Source: Polyangiaceae bacterium
Lineage (GTDB): Bacteria > Myxococcota_A > Polyangia > Polyangiales > Polyangiaceae
Assembly (NCBI GenBank): GCA_025936115.1
Contig: JAICTZ010000025.1
Location: forward strand, 33,037 to 97,036
Length of the DNA: 64,000 nt
Reading direction: 5' to 3'
Every line of letters begins with the position of its first letter. The first letter of the stretch is position 1. Of this stretch, positions 1 to 9,290 are shown in pieces. Position numbers and translations under genes: made by a program. Below the pieces are notes generated by a model. The model was not told the origin of the DNA, did no database searches, and was given only the letters and a program-made list of their open reading frames with translations.

Positions 1-495
1 GTCGGCGGGCAGATGATGAGCAACCGCCTTTCGTCGCTCGTCGCGAGCGATCCAGGTACCTTCTATTACGCCAACCGCGGCCGCATGTTGGAGTATGCCT
101 TTACCGAGCTTTTGCCGCGCTATCCGCTCGGGGCCGGGCTCGGGCATTGGGGCATGGTCAACGCCTACTTTGGCTCAGTAGACCAGGAGATCGGCGCGGA
201 GCTTCAGCTCGTGGCGTGGATCTTGGACGGCGGGCTCCTGCTCGTCATTGTGTATCTCGCCGCTGCGCTGGCTGCCATTTTTTACGCCTGCCGTGTCAGT
301 CAACTGCCCGACCAGGCGGCCGCTATTTGGGCAAGCGTGGTCGCGGCGTACAGCGTCGGCGCGCTCGCGCTGTGCTTCAGTTATCCGCTGTTCATGAGCA
401 CCGGCGGCCTCGAGTTCTGGCTCGTCAACGCGCTCCTGATGCAAGAAGTCCCCCTGAAGCGCCGCGGCCTGAACCGGGCAGTGGCCACGAGCTAA
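1..495 (+). CDS. O-antigen ligase/polymerase-like membrane protein, C-terminal part
   Basis: The reading frame is open from the first base, so the 5' part lies outside the window and only about 164 residues are seen. Two hydrophobic helices (around LLVIVYLAAALAAIFYA and AYSVGALALCFSYPLF) flank a short basic loop. The preceding stretch, with P-L-G-A-G-L-G-H-W-G, resembles the periplasmic loop of O-antigen ligases and Wzy polymerases, where YPLGxGxG-like motifs precede the last membrane helices. It would polymerise or ligate lipid-linked glycans at the outer face of the inner membrane. It converges on a glycosyltransferase gene and overlaps it by 4 bp. Family assignment rests on the C-terminal third only. 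Confidence 0.6.
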   Translation, partial: VGGQMMSNRLSSLVASDPGTFYYANRGRMLEYAFTELLPRYPLGAGLGHWGMVNAYFGSVDQEIGAELQLVAWILDGGLLLVIVYLAAALAAIFYACRVSQLPDQAAAIWASVVAAYSVGALALCFSYPLFMSTGGLEFWLVNALLMQEVPLKRRGLNRAVATS

Positions 496-1664
496 AACGC
501 TCGACGTGGCGCGAGCACGCTTTCGTACACGCCTTCGACGCGCCTGACCATGCTTGCCTTGTCGTAGCGCGCGCGTACGTGGGCACGACCGCGCTCACCC
601 ATTTGCCGGGCGCGCTCGGGCTCGGTGAGCACCCGCGCCATCGCTGCCGTGAGCGCTGCGACGTCGCCACGCGCTACGATTTCGCCTGCCTCGCTGCCAG
701 CGAAGATGCTCTTCGGCCCGACGGCGTCCGTCACGACGATGGGTTTGCCTGCCGCCATGCCCTCGATCACGGCGATACCGAACGCCTCCCGCAGCGCGGG
801 ATGCACGAGCGCCGACGCAGCCGACAAGAGATCGAACTTCTCGCTCTCGGAGACGGTCCCGACGAAGTGGACGCGCGACTCTAGGCCGAGCGAGCGGGCC
901 AATGCGGCGAGCTCTTGCGGGTAGTCTTCGTCGGTGCGGATCGGTGGTCCGCCGCAGAGGACGAGGTGAGGAGCGGGCTCCGGTGCCCCGAGCGCGGCCA
1001 ACGCTTCGATCGCCTGACGCTGACCTTTCGAGCGCTGCAGGCGCCCGATGACGAGAAAAAGCGGCGACGGCGGTAGGCCGAAGCGACGCCGTGCACGCTC
1101 CGCGTCCGCACCCTGCGTCACGGCGTCGATGTCGACGCCGGGCATGATCGGCGTATGGGGACCGAGGCGCGGATAACTGCGGAGGTAACTCTCTTCCACG
1201 GCGGCCGTGCCGAAGATGGTCCAAGCGGGGCGTAGGCGGCGCTGCGTCTCGTAAAAGAACCGCTCGTACGCCCTGCCGCCCGACACGACTGGTTCGTACA
1301 CGTGCCACACGCAGGGCAAGCGCCGCAGCGCCCCGGCGACCGCGCCGTAGAACAGCAGCGAATCGCCGTTACAGTGGACGATATCGATGCGCTCGTCTCT
1401 CAGCACTCGTCCGAGCGCGAGAAGAGTCCCGAGCAGCGTGGCCGGCTTTCGGAGACGGTGCGGCGGGAGTACGACGGCCTTGCGGCCTTCGGCAACCAGC
1501 ACGTCCGTAAGAGGCCCCGGTAAGAGCGACGCGATCACGGCACGATAGCGCGACGGGTCGAGCCCCCGCACGATATCGAGCAGCACCATCTCCTGTCCTC
1601 CGATGACTCCTTCGGTGTTCAGAAAGAGGACCCCGCGAGGTTGCATCGCCCCGCGCGGTACCAT
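492..1664 (-). CDS. GT4-family glycosyltransferase
   Basis: A 390-aa GT-B fold glycosyltransferase. The N-terminal Rossmann half starts with VLFLNTEGVIGGQE, the glycine-rich acceptor-side loop. The C-terminal half carries the donor-binding stretch V-I-G-R-L-Q-R-S-K-G and the EX7E motif in REAFGIAVIEGMAAGKP. It should transfer a sugar from a nucleotide donor to a lipid-linked glycan on the cytoplasmic side. It is the last gene of a minus-strand run with the tyrosine kinase and the initiating transferase. The start is ATG at 1664; a second ATG at 1646 (MQPRGVLF) is equally plausible because neither has a strong ribosome site. Sugar specificity cannot be read. Confidence 0.85.
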   Translation of the reverse strand: MVPRGAMQPRGVLFLNTEGVIGGQEMVLLDIVRGLDPSRYRAVIASLLPGPLTDVLVAEGRKAVVLPPHRLRKPATLLGTLLALGRVLRDERIDIVHCNGDSLLFYGAVAGALRRLPCVWHVYEPVVSGGRAYERFFYETQRRLRPAWTIFGTAAVEESYLRSYPRLGPHTPIMPGVDIDAVTQGADAERARRRFGLPPSPLFLVIGRLQRSKGQRQAIEALAALGAPEPAPHLVLCGGPPIRTDEDYPQELAALARSLGLESRVHFVGTVSESEKFDLLSAASALVHPALREAFGIAVIEGMAAGKPIVVTDAVGPKSIFAGSEAGEIVARGDVAALTAAMARVLTEPERARQMGERGRAHVRARYDKASMVRRVEGVYESVLAPRRAF

Positions 1665-1727
1665 GCTGAAAGCTAACCTTCAAGACGACTCGAAGCCGAG
1701 CGAGCATTCGACGGACGTCGTGATCGC

Positions 1728-3992
1728 TCAGCTCTTCGCGGGCTCTCTGCGGTCCTGCCCGTAGGTGCCGTAATACTTGTACGGATAGCCCTCGCTCGTC
1801 GAAGTAACGGCGTTCATGATGAAGCCCGGCAGCGCGCCGCCTACGTCGCTCAGCGCGCGCAAAGCCCGGCGAGCAGCGTCGCGGCGCGTGCGGCGCGCGC
1901 GCACGACGAGCAGCGTCGCGTCGACGCGGGTCGAGATCACGACCGAGTCGGTCACGACGCATGCGGGCGGGCTGTCGATCACGACGCGATCGAAGCGGCT
2001 TTGGAGCTCGAGCAGCAGCCGACCGAACGCTTCACTGTGCATCAAATCCGCGGGGTTCGGCGGCGTGGGACCTGCGGGCAGCACCCACAGGTTCGTCGCT
2101 TCCGTCTTGATCAGCGCCTCGTCGAGCCGGCTCGGATCGAGCATCGCCACCGTGACTCCCGGCTCCATCGGACTGTCGAATAGCGTGTGCACGCGCGGCC
2201 GCCGCAGATCGCAATCGACGAGGCATACGCGCTGGCCGGTCTGGCTCATCGCGATCGCGATCGAAGCGGCCACCATGGTCTTACCCTCCGCGGGACCTGG
2301 GCTCGTGACGAGCAGCGTCTTGTACGGACGGTCCGGCGAGGTAAGAAGGAGGTTCGTGCGGATGGCGCGCGCGGCTTCGGCGGCCGCGCTCTTCGGATAG
2401 TGGTGCACGAGGAGCTCCGGCACGATGCGGTCGATCGCCGGGTCCGGCCGGTGACTGTGCTTCTTGTCGCCTTCCTGGGAGTAGCGGCCGTAATAGAGCG
2501 CGGCCAGACCCACGCGACTGGCGACGTCGGGCAGCGAGCCGATCGACGGAATGCCGAGCTCGCGCTCGACGTCTTCGGGATCGCGGACGGTACGATCGAG
2601 TAACTCGCGTCCGACGGCGAAGCAGAGCCCGACGAGCAAGCCGAGCGCCGCTCCGAGCGCTAGGTTGAGCGCGGGCCGAGGCAGGATCGGCGCGGTCGGC
2701 TGGAGCGGCCGATCGAGCACGCGCACGTTGTTGAACGGCATCAACTTCGACAGGCCGCTCTCGGTCGAGCGCTCGAGCACGACGCCGAAGACGTGCTCGG
2801 TGTTGTCCTTCGAGCGCCGGAGCCGCGCGTAGCGCACCTCGTTCAGGTTCAGGTCCATCGCCTGCGCCTTCGACGTCTCGTACAGCCGCGTGACGCCCGC
2901 GAGCTCGCGCCGCACGGCGTCGAGATCGGCCGCGCAGCCCTTGCGGATGTTGTCGAGCTCCCCGAGCAGCGCATTGCGCGACGAGACCAATGCCACCTCC
3001 GCTGCCTGAACGTCGGGATGGTTTTCACCCTTGCCGAGCGCCGACAAGCGGAGCAGCTCCTTTTGCGCATCGATGTAGCTCGTGCGCAAGGAGCTGAGCA
3101 GGGTGTCGCCGAGCAGCTCGCTCTGCGGGAGTGCCGACGGATTGCTGCTGTCGATGGCCTGCAACACGGCGAGCCGCGCCGCGACGCGTTCCTGCCGCGC
3201 CTTGAGCTCCGTGAGCGCTGAGTTGAGCTGCTGGATCTCGGCGCGCAGCATGTTCGACTGATCGTCGAACGAGACGCTGAGCAGGTTGTTTTTGCGCTTG
3301 AAATCGTGGAGGTCCATCTCCTGCGACTCGAGCTCGGCCTTGAGTTTGACGAGCTGCGTGTCGAGCCACTCCGCGCGCTGGCTAGCCGAATCGAGCGTGC
3401 GATCGAGATTCTGCTCGACGTACTCGTCGACGAGTGTGGCCACGATACGTTGCGCGCGCGCGGGATCGGCGTCTTGATAGCTGACGCGCGTGAGACGGCT
3501 GTCGAGCACTGGCTTCACGTCGAGTCGGCCGCGCAGGATCTCGGCCGCGGTCTCGACCGGAACTTCCGCTTTACTCGGCGCGCCGCCGCGCGTGTTCGCG
3601 ACGAAACCGTGATCGCGGTTGAGCCCGAGCTTGCGCACTACCGCTTCGGCGATCTTGCGCGACGTGAGGACCTGGTGCTGGGTCGCGAAGTACTCCTGGT
3701 TGCTCCAGTAGCTCTCCGGACCTGTCTGCGTTCCAAGCTGATTGCCGAGCGGCATCAGCGGCTGCGGGTCGAGCTGAACGGTTGCGACGGCCTGATAGAT
3801 CCGCGTAAGGCGTGAGGTATAGAGCGAGGCGCCGAGCGCGAAAGCAGCCACGGCGAGTACGACCAAGAACCAGTTCTTTCGCAGCGCGCGCGCGAGCAGC
3901 TCCATACTGAAGCCGCCCTCCTCGGGCAATGCCTGGGTAGAAGGTGACACGAACGCGCGTGAAGGGGGCGGGATCAGAGAAGGCTGACTCAT
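1728..3992 (-). CDS. Wzz-type chain-length/BY-kinase polysaccharide co-polymerase
   Basis: A 754-aa fusion of a Wzz chain-length domain and a bacterial tyrosine kinase (Wzc/ExoP type). The first membrane helix is near residues 40-60 (NWFLVVLAVAAFALGASLY). A long periplasmic coiled-coil region follows, then a second helix near 440-463. The cytoplasmic kinase has Walker A at about 567 (PAEGKTMVA), Walker A' (VCLVDCDLRRP) and Walker B near 669 (RVVIDSPP). The C-terminus has a tyrosine cluster, YPYKYYGTY, expected to be autophosphorylated. It would control polymer length and export of the locus polysaccharide. Its start overlaps the stop of the WecA-like gene by 4 bp. Confidence 0.92.
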   Translation of the reverse strand: MSQPSLIPPPSRAFVSPSTQALPEEGGFSMELLARALRKNWFLVVLAVAAFALGASLYTSRLTRIYQAVATVQLDPQPLMPLGNQLGTQTGPESYWSNQEYFATQHQVLTSRKIAEAVVRKLGLNRDHGFVANTRGGAPSKAEVPVETAAEILRGRLDVKPVLDSRLTRVSYQDADPARAQRIVATLVDEYVEQNLDRTLDSASQRAEWLDTQLVKLKAELESQEMDLHDFKRKNNLLSVSFDDQSNMLRAEIQQLNSALTELKARQERVAARLAVLQAIDSSNPSALPQSELLGDTLLSSLRTSYIDAQKELLRLSALGKGENHPDVQAAEVALVSSRNALLGELDNIRKGCAADLDAVRRELAGVTRLYETSKAQAMDLNLNEVRYARLRRSKDNTEHVFGVVLERSTESGLSKLMPFNNVRVLDRPLQPTAPILPRPALNLALGAALGLLVGLCFAVGRELLDRTVRDPEDVERELGIPSIGSLPDVASRVGLAALYYGRYSQEGDKKHSHRPDPAIDRIVPELLVHHYPKSAAAEAARAIRTNLLLTSPDRPYKTLLVTSPGPAEGKTMVAASIAIAMSQTGQRVCLVDCDLRRPRVHTLFDSPMEPGVTVAMLDPSRLDEALIKTEATNLWVLPAGPTPPNPADLMHSEAFGRLLLELQSRFDRVVIDSPPACVVTDSVVISTRVDATLLVVRARRTRRDAARRALRALSDVGGALPGFIMNAVTSTSEGYPYKYYGTYGQDRREPAKS

Positions 3993-5506
3993 GGACGGCT
4001 GATTCCGGAGATGGCGACGACGGCCGCCGGCGGTTCACTAGGGATTGGATCTGGGAGCGGCGCCGGCGCGAGCTCGCTCCGACAACGAGCGAAGGCCCGC
4101 GCGAGCCCATCAGCAACGAGCTGAAGCAAGACGCACGCTTGTAGCGTGGGATCACCGTCGTCAACGTGCCACACGAACTCGATCTCGGCCCGCGCGACGC
4201 CATCCGGTCCCACGGGATAGGACCGTCGGACCGTCGCCGCCGGGACGGACGCGGTTTCAGGAAGCCGGTAGACCACGCGACCGGAAGAGCGGAGCTCGAT
4301 CGCCGAACACCCCGCATCACCCAGCGTTCGGCGCAGTAGCCGGAAGGCGTCACCCTCGTCATCGGCAGTCTGCAATCCAGATAACAGGTCCGGGATCGCA
4401 CGCCGAAGCCGCTCGGTAAGCGCATCGTAGATCCGTGCTTCGCTGCGGCCGCGGCGATTCAAATAGTCGAAGTAGCCCGTCACGCGCATCAGACCCAAGA
4501 TGACGAGCGCCGCGGCGACGATGGCCGTGCCGTTCACCCAGTTGCCACCGAAGGAAAGGAGCAACGCGCAGGCAGCAAACGCGACCGAAACCGCATAGAG
4601 TACGATCACGGCGCGGCGATGCGTGAGCCCGAGCTCGAGGAGCCGGTGGTGGATGTGACCGCGATCGGGCGAGAGCAGCGGCCGCTTCTCGAGAAAGCGA
4701 CGCAGCATCGAGAAGAGGGTGTCGAAGATCGGCAGGCCGAGCGCCGCCATCGGCACGAGCAGGGACACGGCGGTCGAAGTCTTCTGCTGCACCGAGCCGA
4801 CAAGCGAGGTGGTCGCGAGCACGAAGCCGAGGAAGTAACTCCCCGAATCGCCCATGAACACCCGAGCGGGGCTGAAGTTGTAGAACAAAAATCCAACGAG
4901 GACGCCCATGAGCGCCGACAGACTCAGCGCGATCAAAAGGGAACCTGCATTCACGGCCACGATGAAGCCGGTCAGAGCAGCGAACAGGCTGACGCCCGCG
5001 GCAAGCCCGTCCAAGCCGTCGATGAGATTGACGGCATTGGTGATGCCGACGATCCAGAGCACCGTCACCGGCACCGCGAAGACCCCCATTGACAGCGTAC
5101 CTACGAAAGGCAGGTAAATCGCGTCGATCCGTACGCCGCAGGAGTAGGCGAACACGCTCACGACCATCTGTGCGGCAAGCTTGGTGTGGGCGCGTAGGCC
5201 GCGAATGTCATCCACGGCACCGACACCGCACAGCAGGACGGCGCCGATGAGAATGCCCATGAATTGCGTGGTCGAACGCTCGATGGTCTCGGTGCCGAGT
5301 CCGCGGAGCGGCAAGAACGCAAGCAGTGCCAGGCACCAGCCGAGAGCCAGCGCAACTCCACCGAACCGCGGGATCCGACCTTCGTGAATGTGGCGGCTGC
5401 CGTTGCGGGCGACGATCCCCCGCGCGAACGCAATGCGGCGCCCGAGCGGCGTCAGTAATGAGCTGCCGATCAGAGCGAGAAAGAACGTCGCAAGGAAGCT
5501 CTTCAA
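3989..5506 (-). CDS. WecA/MraY-family polyprenyl-phosphate sugar-1-P transferase with C-terminal extension
   Basis: This integral membrane transferase of the MraY/WecA family starts a lipid-linked repeat unit by moving a sugar-1-phosphate to undecaprenyl phosphate. Family landmarks are present in order: GAVDDIRGL (metal-binding Asp pair), NAVNLIDGLDGLAAG, VFMGDSGSYFLGF and the cytoplasmic HIHHRLLELG loop, with about ten hydrophobic helices. At 505 aa it is about 150 residues longer than WecA. After the last helix (about residue 345) comes a soluble region resembling a degenerate GAF or sensor domain, ending in a proline-rich tail. It heads a coupled pair with the Wzz/BY-kinase gene. UDP-GlcNAc is the likely but unproven donor. 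Confidence 0.88.
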   Translation of the reverse strand: MKSFLATFFLALIGSSLLTPLGRRIAFARGIVARNGSRHIHEGRIPRFGGVALALGWCLALLAFLPLRGLGTETIERSTTQFMGILIGAVLLCGVGAVDDIRGLRAHTKLAAQMVVSVFAYSCGVRIDAIYLPFVGTLSMGVFAVPVTVLWIVGITNAVNLIDGLDGLAAGVSLFAALTGFIVAVNAGSLLIALSLSALMGVLVGFLFYNFSPARVFMGDSGSYFLGFVLATTSLVGSVQQKTSTAVSLLVPMAALGLPIFDTLFSMLRRFLEKRPLLSPDRGHIHHRLLELGLTHRRAVIVLYAVSVAFAACALLLSFGGNWVNGTAIVAAALVILGLMRVTGYFDYLNRRGRSEARIYDALTERLRRAIPDLLSGLQTADDEGDAFRLLRRTLGDAGCSAIELRSSGRVVYRLPETASVPAATVRRSYPVGPDGVARAEIEFVWHVDDGDPTLQACVLLQLVADGLARAFARCRSELAPAPLPDPIPSEPPAAVVAISGISRP

Positions 5507-5641
5507 AACCGCATTTCCCTTTCTCGGTCGTTTCGTTGCCGCTCAGCGACCTCTCATTCGCGAGCCGGCGGAACTTTAGGCCTTATCCCCGCTCTACGTC
5601 GAGAATGGCAATACGCCTCACGCAGAACGACCGGCCGGCCT

Positions 5642-6766
5642 TCAGCGGGCCGGGAATCCAGCACGTCGCTCGAGCGCGTGGTTGTACGTGGAAACCAGCT
5701 CTTCGGCCGCTCGAGACCAGCTCAAATTACTTGCGAGGGTGACGGCGGCAGTCGCGACACGAACGCGAAACGAATCGTCATCGAGCAAACGCGCCACAGC
5801 TGACTTCGTTTCGCTCGCTGCACCGAAGGGCACGATCAGCCCATTCTGGCCGTCGCGGATCAGGTCGGCGCCAGCGCCAGTCCATGTGGTGACGACCGCG
5901 AGGCCGCGCGCCATGGCCTCGCTCACGACGATGCCGAACCCTTCGTAGCGCGTGGGGAATAGCAGCACGGCAAAGCTCTCGAGACGCGCCGCGAGCTCGC
6001 GCGGGGTGAGCGAGACCTCGACGTGAATGCGCGAGCGCACACGTTCATCGAAGTGGCCGAGCAGCGCGGGGGCCGGCATGCCCACGCCGAACAGCGTGAG
6101 CTCGAGGTCGGGACGCTCGAGCATGAGCTCCGACATCACTCGGGAAACTATGTCCTTGCCCTTGCGATGAAGGAAACTACCGACGAAGGCCACGTCGCGG
6201 CGCGCCTCGAGCGCCGCACCGTGCATGAAGAACTCGTCGACGCCCGGGTTGATGCCCCTCACCCCATCCTCGGTCTTCCAACCGCGCCGCACCACTTCCG
6301 CTGCGTCGGCGCGCGACAGGAAGACGGCCACGTCGGACAGCCTGATCGCGCTCCGTTCCCAGCGACAGATGATCTGGTCTTGATAGAGACGGCTCACGAG
6401 GCGCCGCACGGGACTTTGGCGCCCCGGATCTTCGGCCGCGACCGCGAGATCCCAGAGGCCGTTCGAGTGGGCCACGAGCGCCTGCCGCGGCCGGCGCGCC
6501 CGCGCGTAGCGAAAATAAGCGACGCCATCGCCGCCCGAAACGTCGACGATATCGGCGGTCTTTGCGTATTTCTCGAGCGCCCAGGCCATGCGAAGCGGCG
6601 TCGATAGCTCGGCCGCCCGGCCTCGCGGCGCCGCCGGCAGCTCTTCCGCGAAGAGCGTGACGAGGTCGATACCCAGCCGCCGAAGCTCGGGCTCGAGGCG
6701 GAGCGGGGTGCGCGCGGAACCGAGCCTTTCGTCACGTGGGAAGTTCGAGGCGAGAACGACTCTCAT
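5642..6766 (-). CDS. GT4-family glycosyltransferase
   Basis: A 374-aa glycosyltransferase starting at the ATG at 6766 (MRVVLASNFPRDERLG). An in-frame TTG/GTG-type extension to 6835 adds only Arg-rich sequence and is not favoured. The start of a GT-B Rossmann domain, a donor-side segment (VAFVGSFLHRKGKDIV) and the EX7E motif in RYEGFGIVVSEAMARGL are visible. It should add one sugar of the polysaccharide repeat. It lies 135 bp upstream of the WecA-like gene on the same strand and is divergent from another glycosyltransferase gene. Confidence 0.85.
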   Translation of the reverse strand: MRVVLASNFPRDERLGSARTPLRLEPELRRLGIDLVTLFAEELPAAPRGRAAELSTPLRMAWALEKYAKTADIVDVSGGDGVAYFRYARARRPRQALVAHSNGLWDLAVAAEDPGRQSPVRRLVSRLYQDQIICRWERSAIRLSDVAVFLSRADAAEVVRRGWKTEDGVRGINPGVDEFFMHGAALEARRDVAFVGSFLHRKGKDIVSRVMSELMLERPDLELTLFGVGMPAPALLGHFDERVRSRIHVEVSLTPRELAARLESFAVLLFPTRYEGFGIVVSEAMARGLAVVTTWTGAGADLIRDGQNGLIVPFGAASETKSAVARLLDDDSFRVRVATAAVTLASNLSWSRAAEELVSTYNHALERRAGFPAR

Positions 6767-6888
6767 GCGCAGGCGCCGGGAACGTAGCCTCGAGCGCGCC
6801 CGCGCGTCACCGAAAAGTTTGGCCGGACACGCCACGGATCGGCACCTGCTTCACGGACGCGAAGTAGTGCTAGAGAACGCTCCGACCC

Positions 6889-8037
6889 TTGCCGAGAACG
6901 AGTCACAGCATGGTGATCGTCACGGGTGACTTCGTGAAGACGGGGGGGATGGATCGCGCCAATTACGCGCTCGCCGATTACGTGAACCGCGAAGGCTATG
7001 CCGTCGAGCTCGTGGGTCACCGCGCGGCGCCGGAGCTCACCGAGCGACCGAACGTCACGTTCCGCCGTGTCCCGAAGCCACTCGGCTCGTACGTGCTCGG
7101 CGATCCACTGCTTTCACGCGCCGGGCGGCTTGCGGTGCGCGCCGGCACGCAGCGTGGAGCCGTCAGCGTCGTCAACGGCGGAAACTGCCCAGTACGCGCG
7201 GTCAATTGGGTGCACTACGTTCACGCGGCGTACGTCCCCGAGCTCGGACGTTCGGCGCGCAGCGTGCGCCAGTTCGTCTACGGCGTACACGCGCGCCGGC
7301 AGGAGCGGCTCGCGATGGCGCGTGCCGAGCTCGTGATCACGAATTCGGCCGCAACCCGCAGAGCCGTCGTGGAAAAGCTCGGCGCTGATCCGAACAAGAC
7401 GTTCGTCGTGTACTTGGGAATCGATGCGCAAGCCTTCGCTCCGGAAGACGCCGAGCGGCGCGCACGGGCGCGGGCGGAGCTCAGCGTCGGGGGACGGCCG
7501 GTCGTCGCCTTCGTCGGCGCACTCGGCGATCGGCGTAAGGGCCTCGACACCGTTTTCGAGGCCTGGCGCATGCTGTGCCGAAACTCGTCCTGGGACGTCG
7601 ATCTCGTGGTGGTCGGTGCGGGAACCGAGCTCGATGCCTGGCGCGCTCGCGCGCTGCGCGCCGGTCTCGGCGAGCGCTTTCGCCTGCTCGGTTTCCGGCG
7701 CGACGTATCGTGGGTACTCGCCGGCGCCGAGGCGCTCGTCGCGCCCACGCGTTACGAACCGTTCGGCGTCGGCGTGCTCGAAGCCATCGCCAAGTCGCTG
7801 CCGGCCATCGTCTCGGCCGACGCCGGCGTCGCCGAGCTCTATCCTCCGGAGCTCAGCCACCTCTTGCTGCGCGATCCGGAGAGCGCGAGCGAGCTCGTAG
7901 ACAAGCTCACGACTTGGCGCTCACGACAGGGCGAAGCCGCCGTTGCCATGCGCGCATTTTCGGAGCGCGTGCGAGCCCGCGATTGGGACGCGATGGCCAA
8001 AGACATCGTCGCTCTGATCGCCGCGCACGCGAGCTGA
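6889..8037 (+). CDS. GT4-family glycosyltransferase
   Basis: A 382-aa GT-B glycosyltransferase. The N-terminus MVIVTGDFVKTGGMDRAN has the acceptor-side glycine loop. The donor half has FVGALGDRRKGLDT and the EX7E motif in RYEPFGVGVLEAIAKSLP. The listed start is TTG at 6889; ATG at 6910 is in frame and would remove seven residues. A TAGAGA hexamer ends 12 bases before the TTG, the same spacing seen at rpmB, which slightly favours the TTG. It is divergent from the glycosyltransferase ending at 5642. Confidence 0.84.
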   Translation: MPRTSHSMVIVTGDFVKTGGMDRANYALADYVNREGYAVELVGHRAAPELTERPNVTFRRVPKPLGSYVLGDPLLSRAGRLAVRAGTQRGAVSVVNGGNCPVRAVNWVHYVHAAYVPELGRSARSVRQFVYGVHARRQERLAMARAELVITNSAATRRAVVEKLGADPNKTFVVYLGIDAQAFAPEDAERRARARAELSVGGRPVVAFVGALGDRRKGLDTVFEAWRMLCRNSSWDVDLVVVGAGTELDAWRARALRAGLGERFRLLGFRRDVSWVLAGAEALVAPTRYEPFGVGVLEAIAKSLPAIVSADAGVAELYPPELSHLLLRDPESASELVDKLTTWRSRQGEAAVAMRAFSERVRARDWDAMAKDIVALIAAHAS

Positions 8038-8109
8038 GGCGAGCGCGCCGGGGCGTCCCTCCGGCTGCGAGATCGTCCGCCGGCGTGCCTCGGCAACGCT
8101 TCGCGCGGC

Positions 8110-9123
8110 CTATTGGACAAGCGCGCCATGCGCCAACGCGTGCCCCAGATCTTCGGAGAACCGGTGCGCCCCCGTCGCGTTCAGGTGCAAAAAATCGGCG
8201 AACATTGCGGCGCTCAGCCAAGCTCGATGCGTCATGTCAACGAACGTTCCACCACGTCGCGTGACTCGCTCGCGAAACCACGCGAGGTAGCGCTGCCCCA
8301 CCTCCGAGTCGGTCACCGTGCGGCGGTAGCCCTCGGGCATCGGCAACTCGACCACGACGAGGTGAGCACCCGCGTCGTGTACGCGCCGTTCGATGTCGGC
8401 ATAGTCGGCATCGAGTCGTGCTTCCTCGGGTTTGGCCAAGGTCTGCGCCAGCCGTCGCTGAGCCGTCGCTTGCATTTTGCCGGCGAGCGCGGCCATGTCC
8501 ACCCCGGCACCGAAAGCATTCGTCTCTTTCGGTCGCCCGAGCAGGCGATCTTGAACGGTTTGGACCTTCTGCCAAATCAGCGAGTCATAAGTGCCGAAGC
8601 CGCTCTTGCGAGCGAGAAGGAAGCGTAGACCCGAGTCGAACTCGCGCACGTCCGCGCCCGGAAAGCGCGGATACAGGCGGCTGAGATCGCTTGCGTCGGA
8701 CCAGGCGAGGTTGATGACTGCATTGCCAGTGAAGCTCGAAGGATCGCGCGGCGCCTCGGCGGGGATCAACGTATCCTCGCTCACACCGAGAACGAGCGTA
8801 TTCGGCTTGCCGCCGCGCCGGAGGTATTCGCGCACGGCGACTCTGATGCCGTTGATGTCGAGTGCGCCAATGGCAATGCTCGCGGCGCATTCGGTGCGAC
8901 CCGCGTCGCGGAGTGCTTGCGTGAAGTCGCCGAGGTCAACGCCGGCCACCATGCGCGAGTCGCCGGCAGCAACGATGCAGCCGGCCCCGGCGGCGACTGC
9001 CGCCCGCATGCGCTGCTCCGGAATGAAGTGGTCGGGGGCGTAACGGGCGAGTGCTCGATCGCACGCGACGACCGAAAGGAAAAAGACGACGAACGCGAAG
9101 CGTAACGACGTGAGCGGTAACAT
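8110..9123 (-). CDS. SGNH-type acyltransferase lipoprotein (AlgJ/AlgX/DltD-like role)
   Basis: A 337-aa exported protein starting at ATG 9123. A hydrophobic leader ends in a lipobox-like V-V-A-C (Cys21), so it is probably lipid-anchored in the periplasm. Block I of SGNH hydrolases is at residues 54-56 (GDSR, nucleophile Ser56). The catalytic D-x-x-H is near residue 310 (DFLHLNATGAH). In AlgJ/AlgX, PatB and DltD, such proteins take an acyl group from an MBOAT system and place it on the polysaccharide. Its ATG overlaps the stop of the upstream microprotein gene (TGATG), which indicates co-expression. Substrate and acyl group are unknown; acetyl is most likely. Confidence 0.8.
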   Translation of the reverse strand: MLPLTSLRFAFVVFFLSVVACDRALARYAPDHFIPEQRMRAAVAAGAGCIVAAGDSRMVAGVDLGDFTQALRDAGRTECAASIAIGALDINGIRVAVREYLRRGGKPNTLVLGVSEDTLIPAEAPRDPSSFTGNAVINLAWSDASDLSRLYPRFPGADVREFDSGLRFLLARKSGFGTYDSLIWQKVQTVQDRLLGRPKETNAFGAGVDMAALAGKMQATAQRRLAQTLAKPEEARLDADYADIERRVHDAGAHLVVVELPMPEGYRRTVTDSEVGQRYLAWFRERVTRRGGTFVDMTHRAWLSAAMFADFLHLNATGAHRFSEDLGHALAHGALVQ

Positions 9124-9290
9124 CAGAAATCCACGTAGACGAACTTGGTGAAGCGCCCCGCGAAGGCCAGCGTCAGGAGCAACAGCACGAGCCACCAGAG
9201 CCCGAGCGCGACGGCACGCCCCCGAGAGTTCACGGGTGCTGGTCGCGCTCCACCGAGCTGCTCGAGCCAGAAGACGAGGCGGTCCATCAT
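9123..9290 (-). CDS. 55-aa one-helix microprotein ending in FVYVDF (acyl-shuttle candidate)
   Basis: A short ORF wedged between the MBOAT and SGNH genes and overlapping both (ATG at 9290 or 9287 over the MBOAT stop; TGA shared with the next ATG). The product has an N-terminal amphipathic stretch (MMDRLVFWLEQLGG), a basic linker, a single membrane helix (LWWLVLLLLTLAFAG) and the exact C-terminus RFTKFVYVDF. The last six residues, F-V-Y-V-D-F, fit the FxYxxF hexapeptide whose Tyr carries the acyl group in DltX and in the C-termini of AlgI-type MBOATs (established knowledge). The basic residues before the helix suggest N-in, C-out topology, which puts Tyr52 outside. An acyl-shuttle role is inferred. 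Confidence 0.75.
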   Translation of the reverse strand: MMDRLVFWLEQLGGARPAPVNSRGRAVALGLWWLVLLLLTLAFAGRFTKFVYVDF

